Origin: an uncultured bacterium
GTDB taxonomy: Bacteria > Bacillota > Clostridia > Oscillospirales > Oscillospiraceae
Direction: 5' to 3'
Assembly (NCBI GenBank): GCA_949293245.1
Contig: CASFCS010000021.1
Span: forward strand, 1 to 39,809
Length of the DNA stretch: 39,809 nt
Numbering within the stretch: the stretch's first letter is position 1; each line of letters begins with the position of its first letter. Positions 7,719 through 15,474 of this stretch are shown in pieces. Both the position numbers and the translations under genes were made by a program. The notes under the pieces are model-generated. The model was not told the origin of the DNA, ran no database searches, and worked only from the letters and a program-made list of their open reading frames with translations.

Positions 7719-9454
7719 GTCTCTCCCTCCTCTCCGTAGTGCTCCAGGGCCTGCTGGGCCGCCCACAGCCGGGCGTACAGCCCCCGGGGATGGGCCAGCA
7801 GCTCCCTGTGGGTCCCCTGCTGGGCCACCTCGCCCCCCTCCAGCACATAGATGCGCCCCGCCTTCTCCACGTTGGCCAGGCGGTGGGAGATGAGGATCAC
7901 CGTCCTGCCCCGGGCCAGGCGGTGGATCTGGTCCATGATGTCGTTTTCGCTCTCCACGTCAATGTTGGAGGTGGCCTCGTCAAAGATGTACACCGGGCTG
8001 TCGTGGAGCAGGGCCCGGGCCAGGGCCAGGCGCTGGCGCTGGCCGCCGGACAGGTTGGACGCCCCCTCCAGAACGGGGGTATCCAGCCCCTGCTCCCCCC
8101 GGAGGAAGGGGGCCAGCTTCACCTGCTCCAGCACCTGCCAGAGGGCGGCGTCGTCGGCCCCCTCCCGGCCCATGCGCAGGTTGTCCCTTACGGTGCCCTT
8201 GAACAGGTAGCTCTGGTGGCTGACATAGGTGATCCCCCGCAGCAGGCTCTCCTCCCGGATGTCCCCCAGCTCCACACCGCCCACGGTCACCGAGCCGCCG
8301 TAGCCCCGGCGCCGGCCCATGAGGATGGCGGCCACCGTGGACTTGCCGCAGCCGCTCTCCCCCACCAGGGCGGTGAGGCTCCCCTGGGGGAAGGTCAGAT
8401 CCACCCCCCGCAGCACCTCCCGCTCCCCCTCATAGGAGAAGCGCAGGCCGGCACAGACCACATCGTGGCTCTGGGGAAAGCCGGAGGAGGCCCCTCCCCC
8501 GGGCTCCTCCAGGTCCAGCAGACGGAAGATCTTGTCGCTGGCGGCCATGCCGTTCATGGCGATATGGAAGAAGGAGCCCAGCTGCCGCATGGGGAGGAAA
8601 AAGTCCGCCGACAGCAGCAAAATCAGCAGGCACCCCTCCAGGGTCACATGGCCGGCCCGGTACTGCGTCACCGCCATCACCGCCCCCAGGGCCGCCCCGC
8701 CGTAGGCGATGAGGTCCATGATGGTGATGGAGTTGAGCTGCATGGTGAGCACCCGCATGGTGATTTTGCGGAAGGCCTCCGCCTGGCGGTTCATCTCCTC
8801 CTGCTTCATGGCATCGGCCTGATAGATCTTCAGGGTGGTGAGGCCCTGGAGGTTCTCCAGGAAGGTGTCCCCCAGGGTGGTGTACTGCCCCCAGTACTTG
8901 CCCAGGAGCTTTTTGGCCCAGGTCTGCACCCCCGCGATGGCCGCGGGGATGAGGGGTACGCACACCAGCAGCACCGCCGCCGCAGGCAGGTTCACTCTAC
9001 TCAGCACGGCAAAGAGGGTGAGGGGGGCCAGCATGGCGTAAAAAAACTGGGGCAGATAGCCGCCGAAGTAGGTCTCCAGCTGGTCCACCCCCTCCACCGC
9101 CACCTGCACCACCTCGCTGGTGGCCGTCTGCTCCCGGTAGGCCGACCCCAGGCTCAGGAGCTTGCGGTAGATCTTCTCCCGCAGGGTGCGCTTCACCGCC
9201 CTGGCGGACAGGTGGCCCATGCGGGCGCTGCCCACGGCGCACAAAAACCGGACCAGGAGCGCCCCGGCGGCCGCCCCCAGGGCAGCCAGGACGGTGTCCC
9301 GTCCCGCCGTGCCGCCGTACAGCCCGGCCAGCAGATGGGCCACAGCCCCCATCAACACGATGTTGCCCCCCAGGGCGCACCACTGCAGGGCCACGTTGGC
9401 CGCCACATAGGGGCGGCTCTCCCCCACCGCGGCAATGAGCCGCCTGTTTATCAT
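7715..9454 (-). CDS. ABC transporter half, CydD-like (TMD-NBD)
   Basis: A 579-residue half-transporter, the first gene of a four-gene operon with its CydC-like partner, a NOS-family protein and DUF454. The membrane domain covers about 15-310. The ATPase has Walker A GESGCGKST near 366, the signature LSGGQRQRLA near 475 and a Walker B ending in FDEATS. The start MINRRL at 9454 has GGAGG seven bases upstream. An in-frame ATG at 9523 would add 23 residues, but it overlaps the GTTAGC dyad and has poor spacing. Family knowledge suggests export or import of a small thiol, haem or siderophore-like compound; the operator-rich promoter hints at metal or redox control, which is inference. Confidence 0.9.
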   Translation of the reverse strand: MINRRLIAAVGESRPYVAANVALQWCALGGNIVLMGAVAHLLAGLYGGTAGRDTVLAALGAAAGALLVRFLCAVGSARMGHLSARAVKRTLREKIYRKLLSLGSAYREQTATSEVVQVAVEGVDQLETYFGGYLPQFFYAMLAPLTLFAVLSRVNLPAAAVLLVCVPLIPAAIAGVQTWAKKLLGKYWGQYTTLGDTFLENLQGLTTLKIYQADAMKQEEMNRQAEAFRKITMRVLTMQLNSITIMDLIAYGGAALGAVMAVTQYRAGHVTLEGCLLILLLSADFFLPMRQLGSFFHIAMNGMAASDKIFRLLDLEEPGGGASSGFPQSHDVVCAGLRFSYEGEREVLRGVDLTFPQGSLTALVGESGCGKSTVAAILMGRRRGYGGSVTVGGVELGDIREESLLRGITYVSHQSYLFKGTVRDNLRMGREGADDAALWQVLEQVKLAPFLRGEQGLDTPVLEGASNLSGGQRQRLALARALLHDSPVYIFDEATSNIDVESENDIMDQIHRLARGRTVILISHRLANVEKAGRIYVLEGGEVAQQGTHRELLAHPRGLYARLWAAQQALEHYGEEGET

Positions 9455-9505
9455 GTGTTCCTCCACCTTTCCGCCCCGGCCCGGGGCGCGTTTTTTCTCT
9501 CCATT

Positions 9506-9521
9506 GTTAGCAGCAGCTAAC
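9506..9521. promoter_or_regulatory. GTTAGC/GCTAAC dyad in the transporter leader
   Basis: GTTAGC (9506-9511) and GCTAAC (9516-9521) form a perfect 6-bp inverted repeat with a 4-bp spacer. The same half-site recurs upstream at 9584-9609. It lies in the untranslated leader of the ABC operon and is a probable second operator for the same regulator. Confidence 0.6.
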
Positions 9522-9532
9522 ATTTCCCTTTC

Positions 9533-9555
9533 AAAAAGGGCCGGACACGCCGGCC
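9533..9555 (-). terminator. Possible attenuator in the transporter leader
   Basis: Read on the - strand, GGCCGG-CGTGT-CCGGCC (9555 to 9539) is followed by CTTTTTG. This short GC-rich hairpin with a U-run lies between the promoter at 9608-9636 and the first ABC gene, so it could act as an attenuator. The U-run is short and read-through may be high. Confidence 0.45.
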
Positions 9556-9583
9556 TGGAGTCCGGGCTCTTTCCCGCCCGGAT

Positions 9584-9609
9584 GTTAGTTTTAGCTAACC
9601 GTTGGTTAG
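9584..9609. promoter_or_regulatory. Overlapping GTTAG/CTAAC operators at the transporter promoter
   Basis: GTTAG (9584-9588) with GCTAAC (9594-9599) and, overlapping it, CTAACC (9595-9600)-GTT-GGTTAG (9604-9609) form two interleaved dyads. They touch the -10 box (9608-9613) and the start point, the classic position for a repressor. The half-site resembles those of DtxR/IdeR-type regulators, but spacing and orientation do not match that consensus, so the regulator is unknown. Confidence 0.6.
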
Positions 9610-9636
9610 TCTAGCACAACCTCTTCCCTTTGTCAA
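9608..9636 (-). promoter_or_regulatory. Promoter of the ABC-NOS-DUF454 operon
   Basis: On the - strand, TTGACA (9636-9631), a 17-bp spacer and TAGACT (9613-9608) form a good sigma-A promoter. Transcription would start near 9601 inside the GTTAG dyads and give a leader of roughly 150 nt. Confidence 0.7.
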
Positions 9637-9663
9637 CGGATTTCCCAACCCGGCCAAAGAGAC

Positions 9664-9701
9664 GGGGGCGGCCGCGGCCCTTTTGCGCCGTGTCCGCCCC
9701 C
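9664..9701 (-). terminator. Possible terminator after sigE
   Basis: GGGGGCGG (9664-9671) pairs with CCGCCCCC (9694-9701) just beyond the sigE stop, around a long GC-rich loop. The following - strand sequence, GTCTCTTTGG, is only weakly U-rich, so efficiency is uncertain. Confidence 0.4.
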
Positions 9702-9704
9702 TGT

Positions 9705-10424
9705 TCAGCTCATCCGCAGGATCTCCCGCCGCAGCCGGGCGATGATGCGCTTTTCCAGCCGGGAGATGTAGGACTGGGAGATGCCCAGGCAGTCGGCCAC
9801 CTCCTTCTGGGTGCGCTCCTCCCCCCCGTCCAGGCCGAAGCGCATGGTGATGATGGTCCGCTCCCGCTGGGGCAGGCGCTCCATGGCCGCCGCCAGCAGC
9901 CGCCGGTCCGCGTCCTCCTCGATGGGTTTGACCACCACGTCGCTCTCGGTGCCCAGCACGTCGCTCAAAAGGAGCTCGTTGCCGTCCCAGTCGGTGTTCA
10001 GGGGCTCGTCGAAGGACACCTCCCCCCGGCGGGAGGAGAGCTTGCGCAGGTACATGAGGATCTCGTTTTCGATGCAGCGGGAGGCGTAGGTGGCCAGCTT
10101 GATGTTGCGGGCGGGCTTGAAGGTGCTCACCGCCTTGATCAGGCCAATGGTGCCGATGGAGATCAGGTCCTCGATGCCCACCCCGGTGTTCTCAAACCGC
10201 CGGGCGATGTACACCACCAGCCGGAGATTGTGCTCAATGAGGCGGCCCCGGGCCTCCCCGTCGCCCCCCTCCGCCAGGGCCACCAGGTCCCCCTCCTCCT
10301 CCCGGGAGAGGGGGGGCGGCAGGGTGTCGCTCCCCCCTATGTACATCACCTTGCCCGGCCGGGCCAGGCCCAGGCGGCTGAGGAGGTCCGCCAGGCGCCG
10401 GTACAGCTTGATCCAGATTGTCAT
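9705..10424 (-). CDS. sigE: Sporulation sigma factor SigE precursor
   Basis: The 239-residue protein is the mother-cell sigma factor E of sporulation, made as an inactive membrane-associated precursor. The first about 27 residues are an amphipathic pro-sequence, and [14 protein letters not shown] at the junction closely matches the known cleavage region in Bacillus. Region 2 ([18 protein letters not shown], then [10 protein letters not shown] and the [15 protein letters not shown] segment) and the region 4.2 helix-turn-helix ([19 protein letters not shown]) are complete. It lies 10 bp after spoIIGA, whose product cleaves it, so the two are one operon. ATG start at 10424. Confidence 0.95.
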   Translation of the reverse strand: MTIWIKLYRRLADLLSRLGLARPGKVMYIGGSDTLPPPLSREEEGDLVALAEGGDGEARGRLIEHNLRLVVYIARRFENTGVGIEDLISIGTIGLIKAVSTFKPARNIKLATYASRCIENEILMYLRKLSSRRGEVSFDEPLNTDWDGNELLLSDVLGTESDVVVKPIEEDADRRLLAAAMERLPQRERTIITMRFGLDGGEERTQKEVADCLGISQSYISRLEKRIIARLRREILRMS

Positions 10425-10434
10425 CCTTCCCCTC

Positions 10435-11271
10435 CTACTCCGCCCCCAGCAGGGCCTGATAGTTTCCCCCGTCGCTCACCGGCGTGGGAGACAGGGCCAC
10501 CAGCAGAGGGCCCAGATCCCGCCCCTCCAGGGTGATCCCCTGGCTCTTGACGGCCAGGAGCATGCCGCAGTCCACCCCCACCGCCCGGTAGGGCAGCAGG
10601 CGCACCCCCCGCAGCCCCTGTACCGCCGCCTGCTCCACCCCCCGCACCGGGTCCCACCAGGGGAAGTTCCGGGGCAGCACCCTCTCCAGGGCCGCCCCCT
10701 CCGCCACCAGCACCGGCCGGTTGGTGAGGGGGTCGGTGAGGGTGTTCCCCGTGTCCAGCAGCACCCGCAGCCGGGCGGTCCCTCCGGGGAGGCGCACCTC
10801 CGCCTCCCCGCAGTGGCGGTCCCTTCCGCTCCACACCCGCCGCAGGGCCATCTCCAGCACCAGGTAGCTCCCCAGCAGCAAAAGGAGCAGAAGGCGCAGG
10901 TCCACGTGGGCGTAGAGCACGCCGTTTTCCAGCACCAGCTGCCGCCCCCCCAGGAGCTCCGCCGCCAGCACCAGCCCCCCCAGGGCGGCGGCGGTGAGAA
11001 AGAACGTCACCCCCGCCCGGAGCAGGCGGCCGCACCCGCCGAAGGCCACCACCACCATCACCGCCCCGGCGGCCGCCTTACAGGGCCACCGGGCCAGCCA
11101 GGTCATCCCCGGCAGAAAGACCGCCCCGGCGTACACCGCCCCCAGCAGGGCGGACAGGGCCAGCAGCCCCCGGCGGATGGGCAGTCCCGCCAGACTGGCG
11201 GCAGCCCGCAGGGCCAGGTAGTTGGCCATGAAGTTCACCAGCAGCAGGGTGTCCAGGTACACCACCGTCAC
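10435..11271 (-). CDS. spoIIGA: Sigma-E processing peptidase SpoIIGA
   Basis: SpoIIGA is the septal membrane aspartic protease that activates pro-SigE in response to a forespore signal. Five hydrophobic helices fill residues 1-140, and the soluble half carries the protease motif [11 protein letters not shown] with catalytic Asp173. The length of 278 residues is normal for the family. The start is GTG at 11271 behind GGAAGGGGG. Upstream, TATACT and two Spo0A-box-like repeats suggest activation by Spo0A~P, as in the Bacillus spoIIG operon. It is followed directly by sigE. Confidence 0.93.
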   Translation of the reverse strand: MTVVYLDTLLLVNFMANYLALRAAASLAGLPIRRGLLALSALLGAVYAGAVFLPGMTWLARWPCKAAAGAVMVVVAFGGCGRLLRAGVTFFLTAAALGGLVLAAELLGGRQLVLENGVLYAHVDLRLLLLLLLGSYLVLEMALRRVWSGRDRHCGEAEVRLPGGTARLRVLLDTGNTLTDPLTNRPVLVAEGAALERVLPRNFPWWDPVRGVEQAAVQGLRGVRLLPYRAVGVDCGMLLAVKSQGITLEGRDLGPLLVALSPTPVSDGGNYQALLGAE

Positions 11272-11297
11272 CGTCGTCCGCCCCCTTCCAGGGTCTC

Positions 11298-11332
11298 AGT
11301 ATAGCCCCCGCCCCCGGTTGAAGGGGGTCGAA
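11298..11332 (-). promoter_or_regulatory. spoIIGA-sigE promoter with Spo0A-box-like repeats
   Basis: A -10 element TATACT is seen on the - strand (11303-11298). Upstream lie two direct repeats, GGTTGAA (11316-11322) and GGTCGAA (11326-11332), ten bp apart. The second matches the Spo0A box TGTCGAA in six of seven positions. This spacing and position relative to the -10 resemble the Bacillus spoIIG promoter. No TTGACA is present at the normal distance, as expected for an activator-dependent promoter. Confidence 0.6.
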
Positions 11333-11347
11333 GGGTGGAAGGGGGAC

Positions 11348-11395
11348 AAAAACCCGCGGGGGACCGCTTCGATGAGCAGTCCCCCGCAGGTTTTT
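11348..11395 (-). terminator. hisC terminator
   Basis: AAAAACC and GCGGGGGAC (11348-11364) pair with GTCCCCCGC and GGTTTTT (11379-11395), with one mismatch. On the - strand it gives a GC-rich stem with a T-run 20 bp after the hisC stop; the sequence is symmetric enough to work in both directions. Confidence 0.85.
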
Positions 11396-11416
11396 GCAGT
11401 TCAGTTCAGCCCAGGC

Positions 11417-12478
11417 TCACTGTCCCAGGATCTCCCCCATGGCACACAGCAGGGCGTCCATCTCCCCGTCGGTGCCGATGCTGATGCGCAGCCACTGGGA
11501 GATGGCTGGGTCGGACCACCAGCGCACCAGGATGCCCCGCTGCCGCAGCTGGTCCAGCACGTCCTTCCCCTCCCGGCCCGGGCAGCGGACAAAGAGGAAA
11601 TTGGCCTGGGAGGGCAGCACCTGGCAGCCCAGGGCCTCCAGCCCCCGGGCGGTCCGCTCCCGGGTGGCCATGACCCTGCGGCAGGTCTCCCGGAAGTAGT
11701 CCACATCCTCAATGGCCGCCTGGGCCCCCGCCTGGGCCAGCCGGTCCAGGGTGTAGGAGTTGATGGAGTCCCGCACGCACCTGAGCCCCGCGATGAGGTC
11801 CGGGTGGCCCATGGCCCAGCCCACCCGCAGCCCCGCCAGGCCCCGGGACTTGGACAGGGTGTGTACCACCAGCAGGTTGGGGTACTCGGGGATGAGCCCG
11901 GCGGCACTGCGGCCGCCGAAGTCCACATAGGCCTCGTCCACCAGCACCACCACATCCCGGTTGGCCTCCAGGATGGCCCGGATATCCTCCAGGGGCAGGC
12001 CCATGCCCGTGGGGGCGTTGGGGTTGGCCAGCACCACGCCCCCCTGGCTGTGGAGCAGCCCCGCCACGTCCACGGAGAAGTCCTCCCCCATGGGCACCAT
12101 CCGGGCCTTCAGGCCGAAGTACCGGGCGTACACGGGATAAAAGCTGTAGGAGATCTGGGGGAAAACCAGCTCCCGGTCCGGGTCGAAGAAGGCCTGGAAG
12201 GCGAAGGCCAGCACCTCGTCGGAGCCGTTGCCCACAAAGATGTTGTCCGCCGTCAGGCCGAAGGCCCCGGCGATGGTCTCCCGCAGGGCGCGGCACTCCG
12301 AGTCGGGGTAGAGCCGCAGGTCCCCCGGCTCCACCGCCCCGATGGCCTGGGCCACACGGGGGGAGGGGGCGTAGGGGCACTCGTTGGTGTTGAGCTTGAT
12401 AAAGGTCCGGCCCCGGGGCTGCTCCCCGGGCACATAGGGTACCGCATCGCGGATGCGTCTGCTCCAATACTCTTTCAT
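11417..12478 (-). CDS. hisC: Histidinol-phosphate aminotransferase HisC
   Basis: A fold-type I PLP aminotransferase of 353 residues. It is the HisC type, which converts imidazole-acetol phosphate to histidinol phosphate and may also act on aromatic substrates. Lys210 in HTLSKSRGLAGLRVGW is the PLP Schiff-base lysine; NPNAPTG (152-158) and DEAYVDF (181-187) are conserved, as is LNTNECPYAPSP near the N-terminus. No other his gene is in the window, so a HisC-like or threonine-phosphate decarboxylase-like role cannot be fully excluded. The ATG at 12478 overlaps the DUF951 stop in ATGA, so it is coupled to that gene. Confidence 0.88.
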   Translation of the reverse strand: MKEYWSRRIRDAVPYVPGEQPRGRTFIKLNTNECPYAPSPRVAQAIGAVEPGDLRLYPDSECRALRETIAGAFGLTADNIFVGNGSDEVLAFAFQAFFDPDRELVFPQISYSFYPVYARYFGLKARMVPMGEDFSVDVAGLLHSQGGVVLANPNAPTGMGLPLEDIRAILEANRDVVVLVDEAYVDFGGRSAAGLIPEYPNLLVVHTLSKSRGLAGLRVGWAMGHPDLIAGLRCVRDSINSYTLDRLAQAGAQAAIEDVDYFRETCRRVMATRERTARGLEALGCQVLPSQANFLFVRCPGREGKDVLDQLRQRGILVRWWSDPAISQWLRISIGTDGEMDALLCAMGEILGQ

Positions 12479-12666
12479 GGCTGCGCCTCTGTTCTTTTGA
12501 CTTTTTTTGTGGCCTTCTCCGCCTTGCTGCGGGGCACCATCATCTCGTGTCCGCACCCCTGACAGCGGAGTTTGAAATCCATCCCCACCCGCAGCACCAG
12601 CCACTCCCGGCTGCCGCAGGGGTGGGCCTTTTTCAGTTCCAGAATGTCGCCGATCCGCACGTCCAA
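12475..12666 (-). CDS. DUF951 family small zinc-ribbon-like protein
   Basis: The 63-residue protein belongs to DUF951, a small conserved Firmicutes family of unknown function. It contains HPCGS at the N-terminal third and CQGCGHEMMVPRS with a CxxC pair, probably a zinc site, and a basic tail. The start codon is TTG at 12666, giving MDVRIGDI, the usual family N-terminus; no ATG exists in a sensible position. It is transcribed from a perfect consensus promoter 35 bp upstream and overlaps hisC by 4 bp. Confidence 0.88.
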   Translation of the reverse strand: MDVRIGDILELKKAHPCGSREWLVLRVGMDFKLRCQGCGHEMMVPRSKAEKATKKVKRTEAQP

Positions 12667-12699
12667 TGGCCCCGCCTCATTTCTTATGCTGATTGGTCC

Positions 12700-12728
12700 A
12701 TTATATGTTTTCTCAAAGGAGCTGTCAA
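12700..12728 (-). promoter_or_regulatory. Perfect consensus promoter of DUF951-hisC
   Basis: On the - strand, TTGACA (12728-12723), 17 bp and TATAAT (12705-12700) match the sigma-A consensus at all twelve positions. Expected start is near 12693, giving a leader of about 27 nt. Confidence 0.85.
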
Positions 12729-12788
12729 TTCCCCCGGGGACGGGGCATATAGTGATACCCGGTGTTTCAATCTGCCCAACAGAAAGGA

Positions 12789-13739
12789 ATGGTGGCTGTG
12801 TCCCCTGTGTATCTTCCCGAGGGCCGGCTTCTCTCTACGGCCCGCAACCAGGAGGCCTGCGCCTCCCTGGAGGGCCTGAAAGAGGCCATGGAGTCCGGCC
12901 GGATCCTGGAGGGCCGGGCCCTCCTGTGCCAGAGCAACCACGACCTGGTGGTCTCCCTGGGCCCCTTCCGGGGGGTGGTGCCCCGGGAGGAGGCCGCCCT
13001 TGGCATCGCCGAGGGCACCACCCGGGACATCGCCATCCTCTCCCGGGTGGGCAAGCCGGTGGCGGTGCGGGTCACCGGCCTGGAGGAGGGGCCGGAGGGC
13101 CCGGTGGTGTCCCTCTCCCGCCGGCAGGTGCAGCAGCAGGCCCTGGAGCACATCCTGAGGCACTGGCTGCCGGGGGACGTGGTGTCCGTCACCGTCACCC
13201 ATCTGGAGCCCTTCGGCGCCTTTGTGGATGTGGCCTGCGGCATCCCCTCCATGCTCTCTCTGGAGCAGATCTCGGTGTCCCGCATTCCCCACCCCGCCTG
13301 CCGCCTCCAGGTGGGGCAGGAGATTCTGGCGGCGGTGACCCAGGTGGACGGGGCTCTCTCCCGGGTGTCCCTGAGCCACAAGGTGCTCCAGGGCACCTGG
13401 CCGGAGAATGCCGCCCTCTTCTCCCCCGGGATGACCGTGCCCGGGGTGGTGCGGGGCATCAAGCCCTACGGGGCCTTCGTGGAGCTCACGCCCAACCTCT
13501 CCGGCCTGGCGGACCCCTTCCCCGGCCTGCGGGAGGGGGACCGGGTGTCGGTGTACATCAAGGCCATCCAGCCCCAGCGGGCCAAGATCAAGCTGAACAT
13601 CATCGACATCCTCCCGCCGGAGGAGGCCGTCTCGCCCCCCCGGTACTTCCTCACCGCCGGGCCCCTCACCGCCTGGCGCTACCTGGCGGAGGACTGCGCC
13701 CGGGTGAGCCGGGACAACGAGTTCCACTTCTACCGGTGA
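12789..13739 (+). CDS. S1-domain RNA-binding protein
   Basis: A 316-residue protein related to ribosomal protein S1 but shorter. An N-terminal region (45-115) resembles a first OB-like domain. Clear S1 repeats follow at about 118-195 (GDVVSVTVTHLEPFGAFVDV) and 212-278 (GMTVPGVVRGIKPYGAFVEL), both with the conserved FGAF/YGAF core. It likely binds RNA and may act in translation or mRNA turnover; the exact role is not readable. The start is uncertain: ATG at 12789 lies right after AGAAAGGA, so GTG at 12798 or an upstream GTG at 12762 are alternatives. It is convergent with rarA, with only 10 bp between the stops. Confidence 0.85.
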   Translation: MVAVSPVYLPEGRLLSTARNQEACASLEGLKEAMESGRILEGRALLCQSNHDLVVSLGPFRGVVPREEAALGIAEGTTRDIAILSRVGKPVAVRVTGLEEGPEGPVVSLSRRQVQQQALEHILRHWLPGDVVSVTVTHLEPFGAFVDVACGIPSMLSLEQISVSRIPHPACRLQVGQEILAAVTQVDGALSRVSLSHKVLQGTWPENAALFSPGMTVPGVVRGIKPYGAFVELTPNLSGLADPFPGLREGDRVSVYIKAIQPQRAKIKLNIIDILPPEEAVSPPRYFLTAGPLTAWRYLAEDCARVSRDNEFHFYR

Positions 13740-13749
13740 GGGCGGACCC

Positions 13750-15021
13750 TCACCCCTCCCCCTTGATCTTCTGCCAGTAGGCCCGGGCAGCCTGCTCGGT
13801 CTTGTTGTCGCCGTACTGATAGTACCGCGTCCCCGCCAGGGCGTCGGGGAGGTACTGCTGCTCCACCCAGTGGTGGGGAAAGTCGTGGGGGTAGAGATAG
13901 CCCTGGTCCCGCTCCATCCCCGCCGAGTCGGCGTGGACGTTCTGGAGGTGCCGTGGATAGTCCCCCGTCCTGCCCTTCCGCACGTCCGCCTGGGCGGCGG
14001 CGATGGCCTCATACACCGAGTTGGACTTGGGGGCGGTGGCCAGCAGAATGGCCGCCTGGGCCAGAGGCAGCCTGGCCTCCGGCAGGCCCAGCTGGAGGGC
14101 GTTGTCCACCAGGGCCTTCACAATGAGGGCGGCCTGGGGGTAGGCCATGCCCACGTCCTCGCTGGCGGAGCACAGCAGCCGCCGGATGGGGGTAATGAGG
14201 TCCCCCGCCTCCAGCAGACGGGCCAGGTAGTGGCAGGCGGCGTCCGGGTCGGACCCCCGCAGGGACTTCATCAGGGCGGAGGCGGTGTCGAAGTGGTCGT
14301 CCCCCTCCCGGTCGTACCGCATGGCAGAGCGCTGGGCGGCGGTCTGGGCGTCCGCCAGGGTGACCACCGGGGTACCGTTCTCCTCCCGCCGGGCGGCGGC
14401 CCCCAGCAGCTCCACGGCGTTGATGGCCTTGCGCACATCCCCCCCGCAGGCGGCGGCGATGTGGGCCTCCACCCCCTCCTCCAGACGGATGGGGCTCCCC
14501 AGCCGCTCCCCCAGGATGCGGAAGGCCCGCCCCACGGCGGGCAGCACGTCCGCCGCGGTGAGGGGCTTGAACTCAAAGATGCTGGCACGGCTGAGCACCG
14601 CGTTATAGACATAGAAATAGGGGTTCTCCGTGGTGGAGGCGATGAGGGTGATCTGCCCGTTCTCCATGAACTCCAGCAGGGACTGCTGCTGCTTCTTGTT
14701 GAAATACTGGATCTCATCCAGGTAGAGGAGCACCCCGTCCGGGGCCAGCATGGTGCCGATCTGGCCGATGATCTCCTTGATGTCGGAGATGGAGGCGGTG
14801 GTGGCGTTGAGCCGGTGGAGGGGCCGGTTGGTGCGCTTGGCGATCAGGTTGGCCACGGTGGTCTTGCCCGTGCCCGAGGGGCCGTAGAACACCAGGTTGG
14901 GGATGGCGCCGCTGTCAATGATGCGGCGCAGCAGCCCCCCCTCCCCCAGGATGTGCCGCTGCCCCACCACCTCGTCCAGGGTCTGGGGCCGGATCTCGTC
15001 GGCCAGGGGCCGGTATGTCAT
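13750..15021 (-). CDS. rarA: Replication-associated recombination protein A (RarA/MgsA)
   Basis: RarA is an AAA+ ATPase of the clamp-loader clade that acts at stalled replication forks. The 423-residue product has Walker A GPSGTGKTT (about 48-56) and a Walker B ending LYLDEIQYFNKKQQ. The STTENPYF sensor region and the C-terminal tetramerisation domain, ending with SAGMERDQGYLYPHDFP, are all typical. The start at 15021 (MTYRPLADEIRP) has GGGGGAG 8 bp upstream; longer versions would overlap DUF2500. It is the second gene after DUF2500, 17 bp downstream of that stop. Confidence 0.95.
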   Translation of the reverse strand: MTYRPLADEIRPQTLDEVVGQRHILGEGGLLRRIIDSGAIPNLVFYGPSGTGKTTVANLIAKRTNRPLHRLNATTASISDIKEIIGQIGTMLAPDGVLLYLDEIQYFNKKQQQSLLEFMENGQITLIASTTENPYFYVYNAVLSRASIFEFKPLTAADVLPAVGRAFRILGERLGSPIRLEEGVEAHIAAACGGDVRKAINAVELLGAAARREENGTPVVTLADAQTAAQRSAMRYDREGDDHFDTASALMKSLRGSDPDAACHYLARLLEAGDLITPIRRLLCSASEDVGMAYPQAALIVKALVDNALQLGLPEARLPLAQAAILLATAPKSNSVYEAIAAAQADVRKGRTGDYPRHLQNVHADSAGMERDQGYLYPHDFPHHWVEQQYLPDALAGTRYYQYGDNKTEQAARAYWQKIKGEG

Positions 15022-15038
15022 GGGAGTCTCCCCCTTTC

Positions 15039-15416
15039 TCAGTGGCGCACTTCGCACTCCCGCTGGAAGCCCAGGTACCGGGTGCCCTGGAAGGAGAGCT
15101 GTCCCCGGTCCCCGTCCACCAGCATGCCAAACTCCTCCCCGGTCACCTGCAGCTCCATGCGGTCGCCGCTGTCCACCTCAAAGGTCACATAGTAGGTGGT
15201 GGAGGTGTGCATATGGTCGTCGTGGTGGTGGTGGGACACCCGGTCCCGCTTGCCCACCACCCGGGCGGGCACCGTCAGCCGGGGGGCGTGGTTGTTGCGG
15301 TTCCACTGGGAGATCCCCTTAACCGCCCCGACCACAAACACGCCGATCACCAGAGCGAACACCGCCAGAAACAGGAAGGGGAACAGGCTCGTCAGCAGGT
15401 CAAATCCAAATCCCAT
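15039..15416 (-). CDS. DUF2500 family membrane-anchored protein
   Basis: The 125-residue product has one N-terminal transmembrane helix (about 8-36) and a soluble domain. That domain carries RLTVPARVVGKRDRV, a His/Asp-rich loop (HHHHDDHMHTST) and a YYVTFEVDSGDRMEL beta-strand region, the hallmark of DUF2500. Function is unknown. The His-rich loop may bind metal, but this loop is variable in the family. Start at 15416 behind AAAGGAG. It is transcribed together with rarA from the promoter at 15475-15503. Confidence 0.85.
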   Translation of the reverse strand: MGFGFDLLTSLFPFLFLAVFALVIGVFVVGAVKGISQWNRNNHAPRLTVPARVVGKRDRVSHHHHDDHMHTSTTYYVTFEVDSGDRMELQVTGEEFGMLVDGDRGQLSFQGTRYLGFQRECEVRH

Positions 15417-15445
15417 GGTCTTTCTCCTTTCTGTGGGGCAAAGAA

Positions 15446-15474
15446 ATTGAGAGGGCGGAGACCGCCCTCTCAAT
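15446..15474 (-). terminator. Hairpin after XRE gene, also at +1 of DUF2500 transcript
   Basis: ATTGAGAGGGCGG (15446-15458) and its exact complement (15462-15474) form a 13-bp stem with a 3-nt loop, followed on the - strand by TTCTTTG. It follows the XRE gene, so it is probably its terminator. It also lies exactly at the start point expected for the promoter at 15475-15503, so the DUF2500-rarA mRNA may begin with it. Confidence 0.7.

Noticed and set aside
6063-9454. CydDC cytochrome bd assembly transporter
   Set aside because: The architecture is similar, but cydAB are not adjacent and the NOS/DUF454 partners differ, so the name cydCD was not used.
9584-9609. IdeR/DtxR iron box
   Set aside because: Half-sites GTTAG/CTAAC are similar, but spacing and orientation do not fit the 19-bp DtxR consensus.
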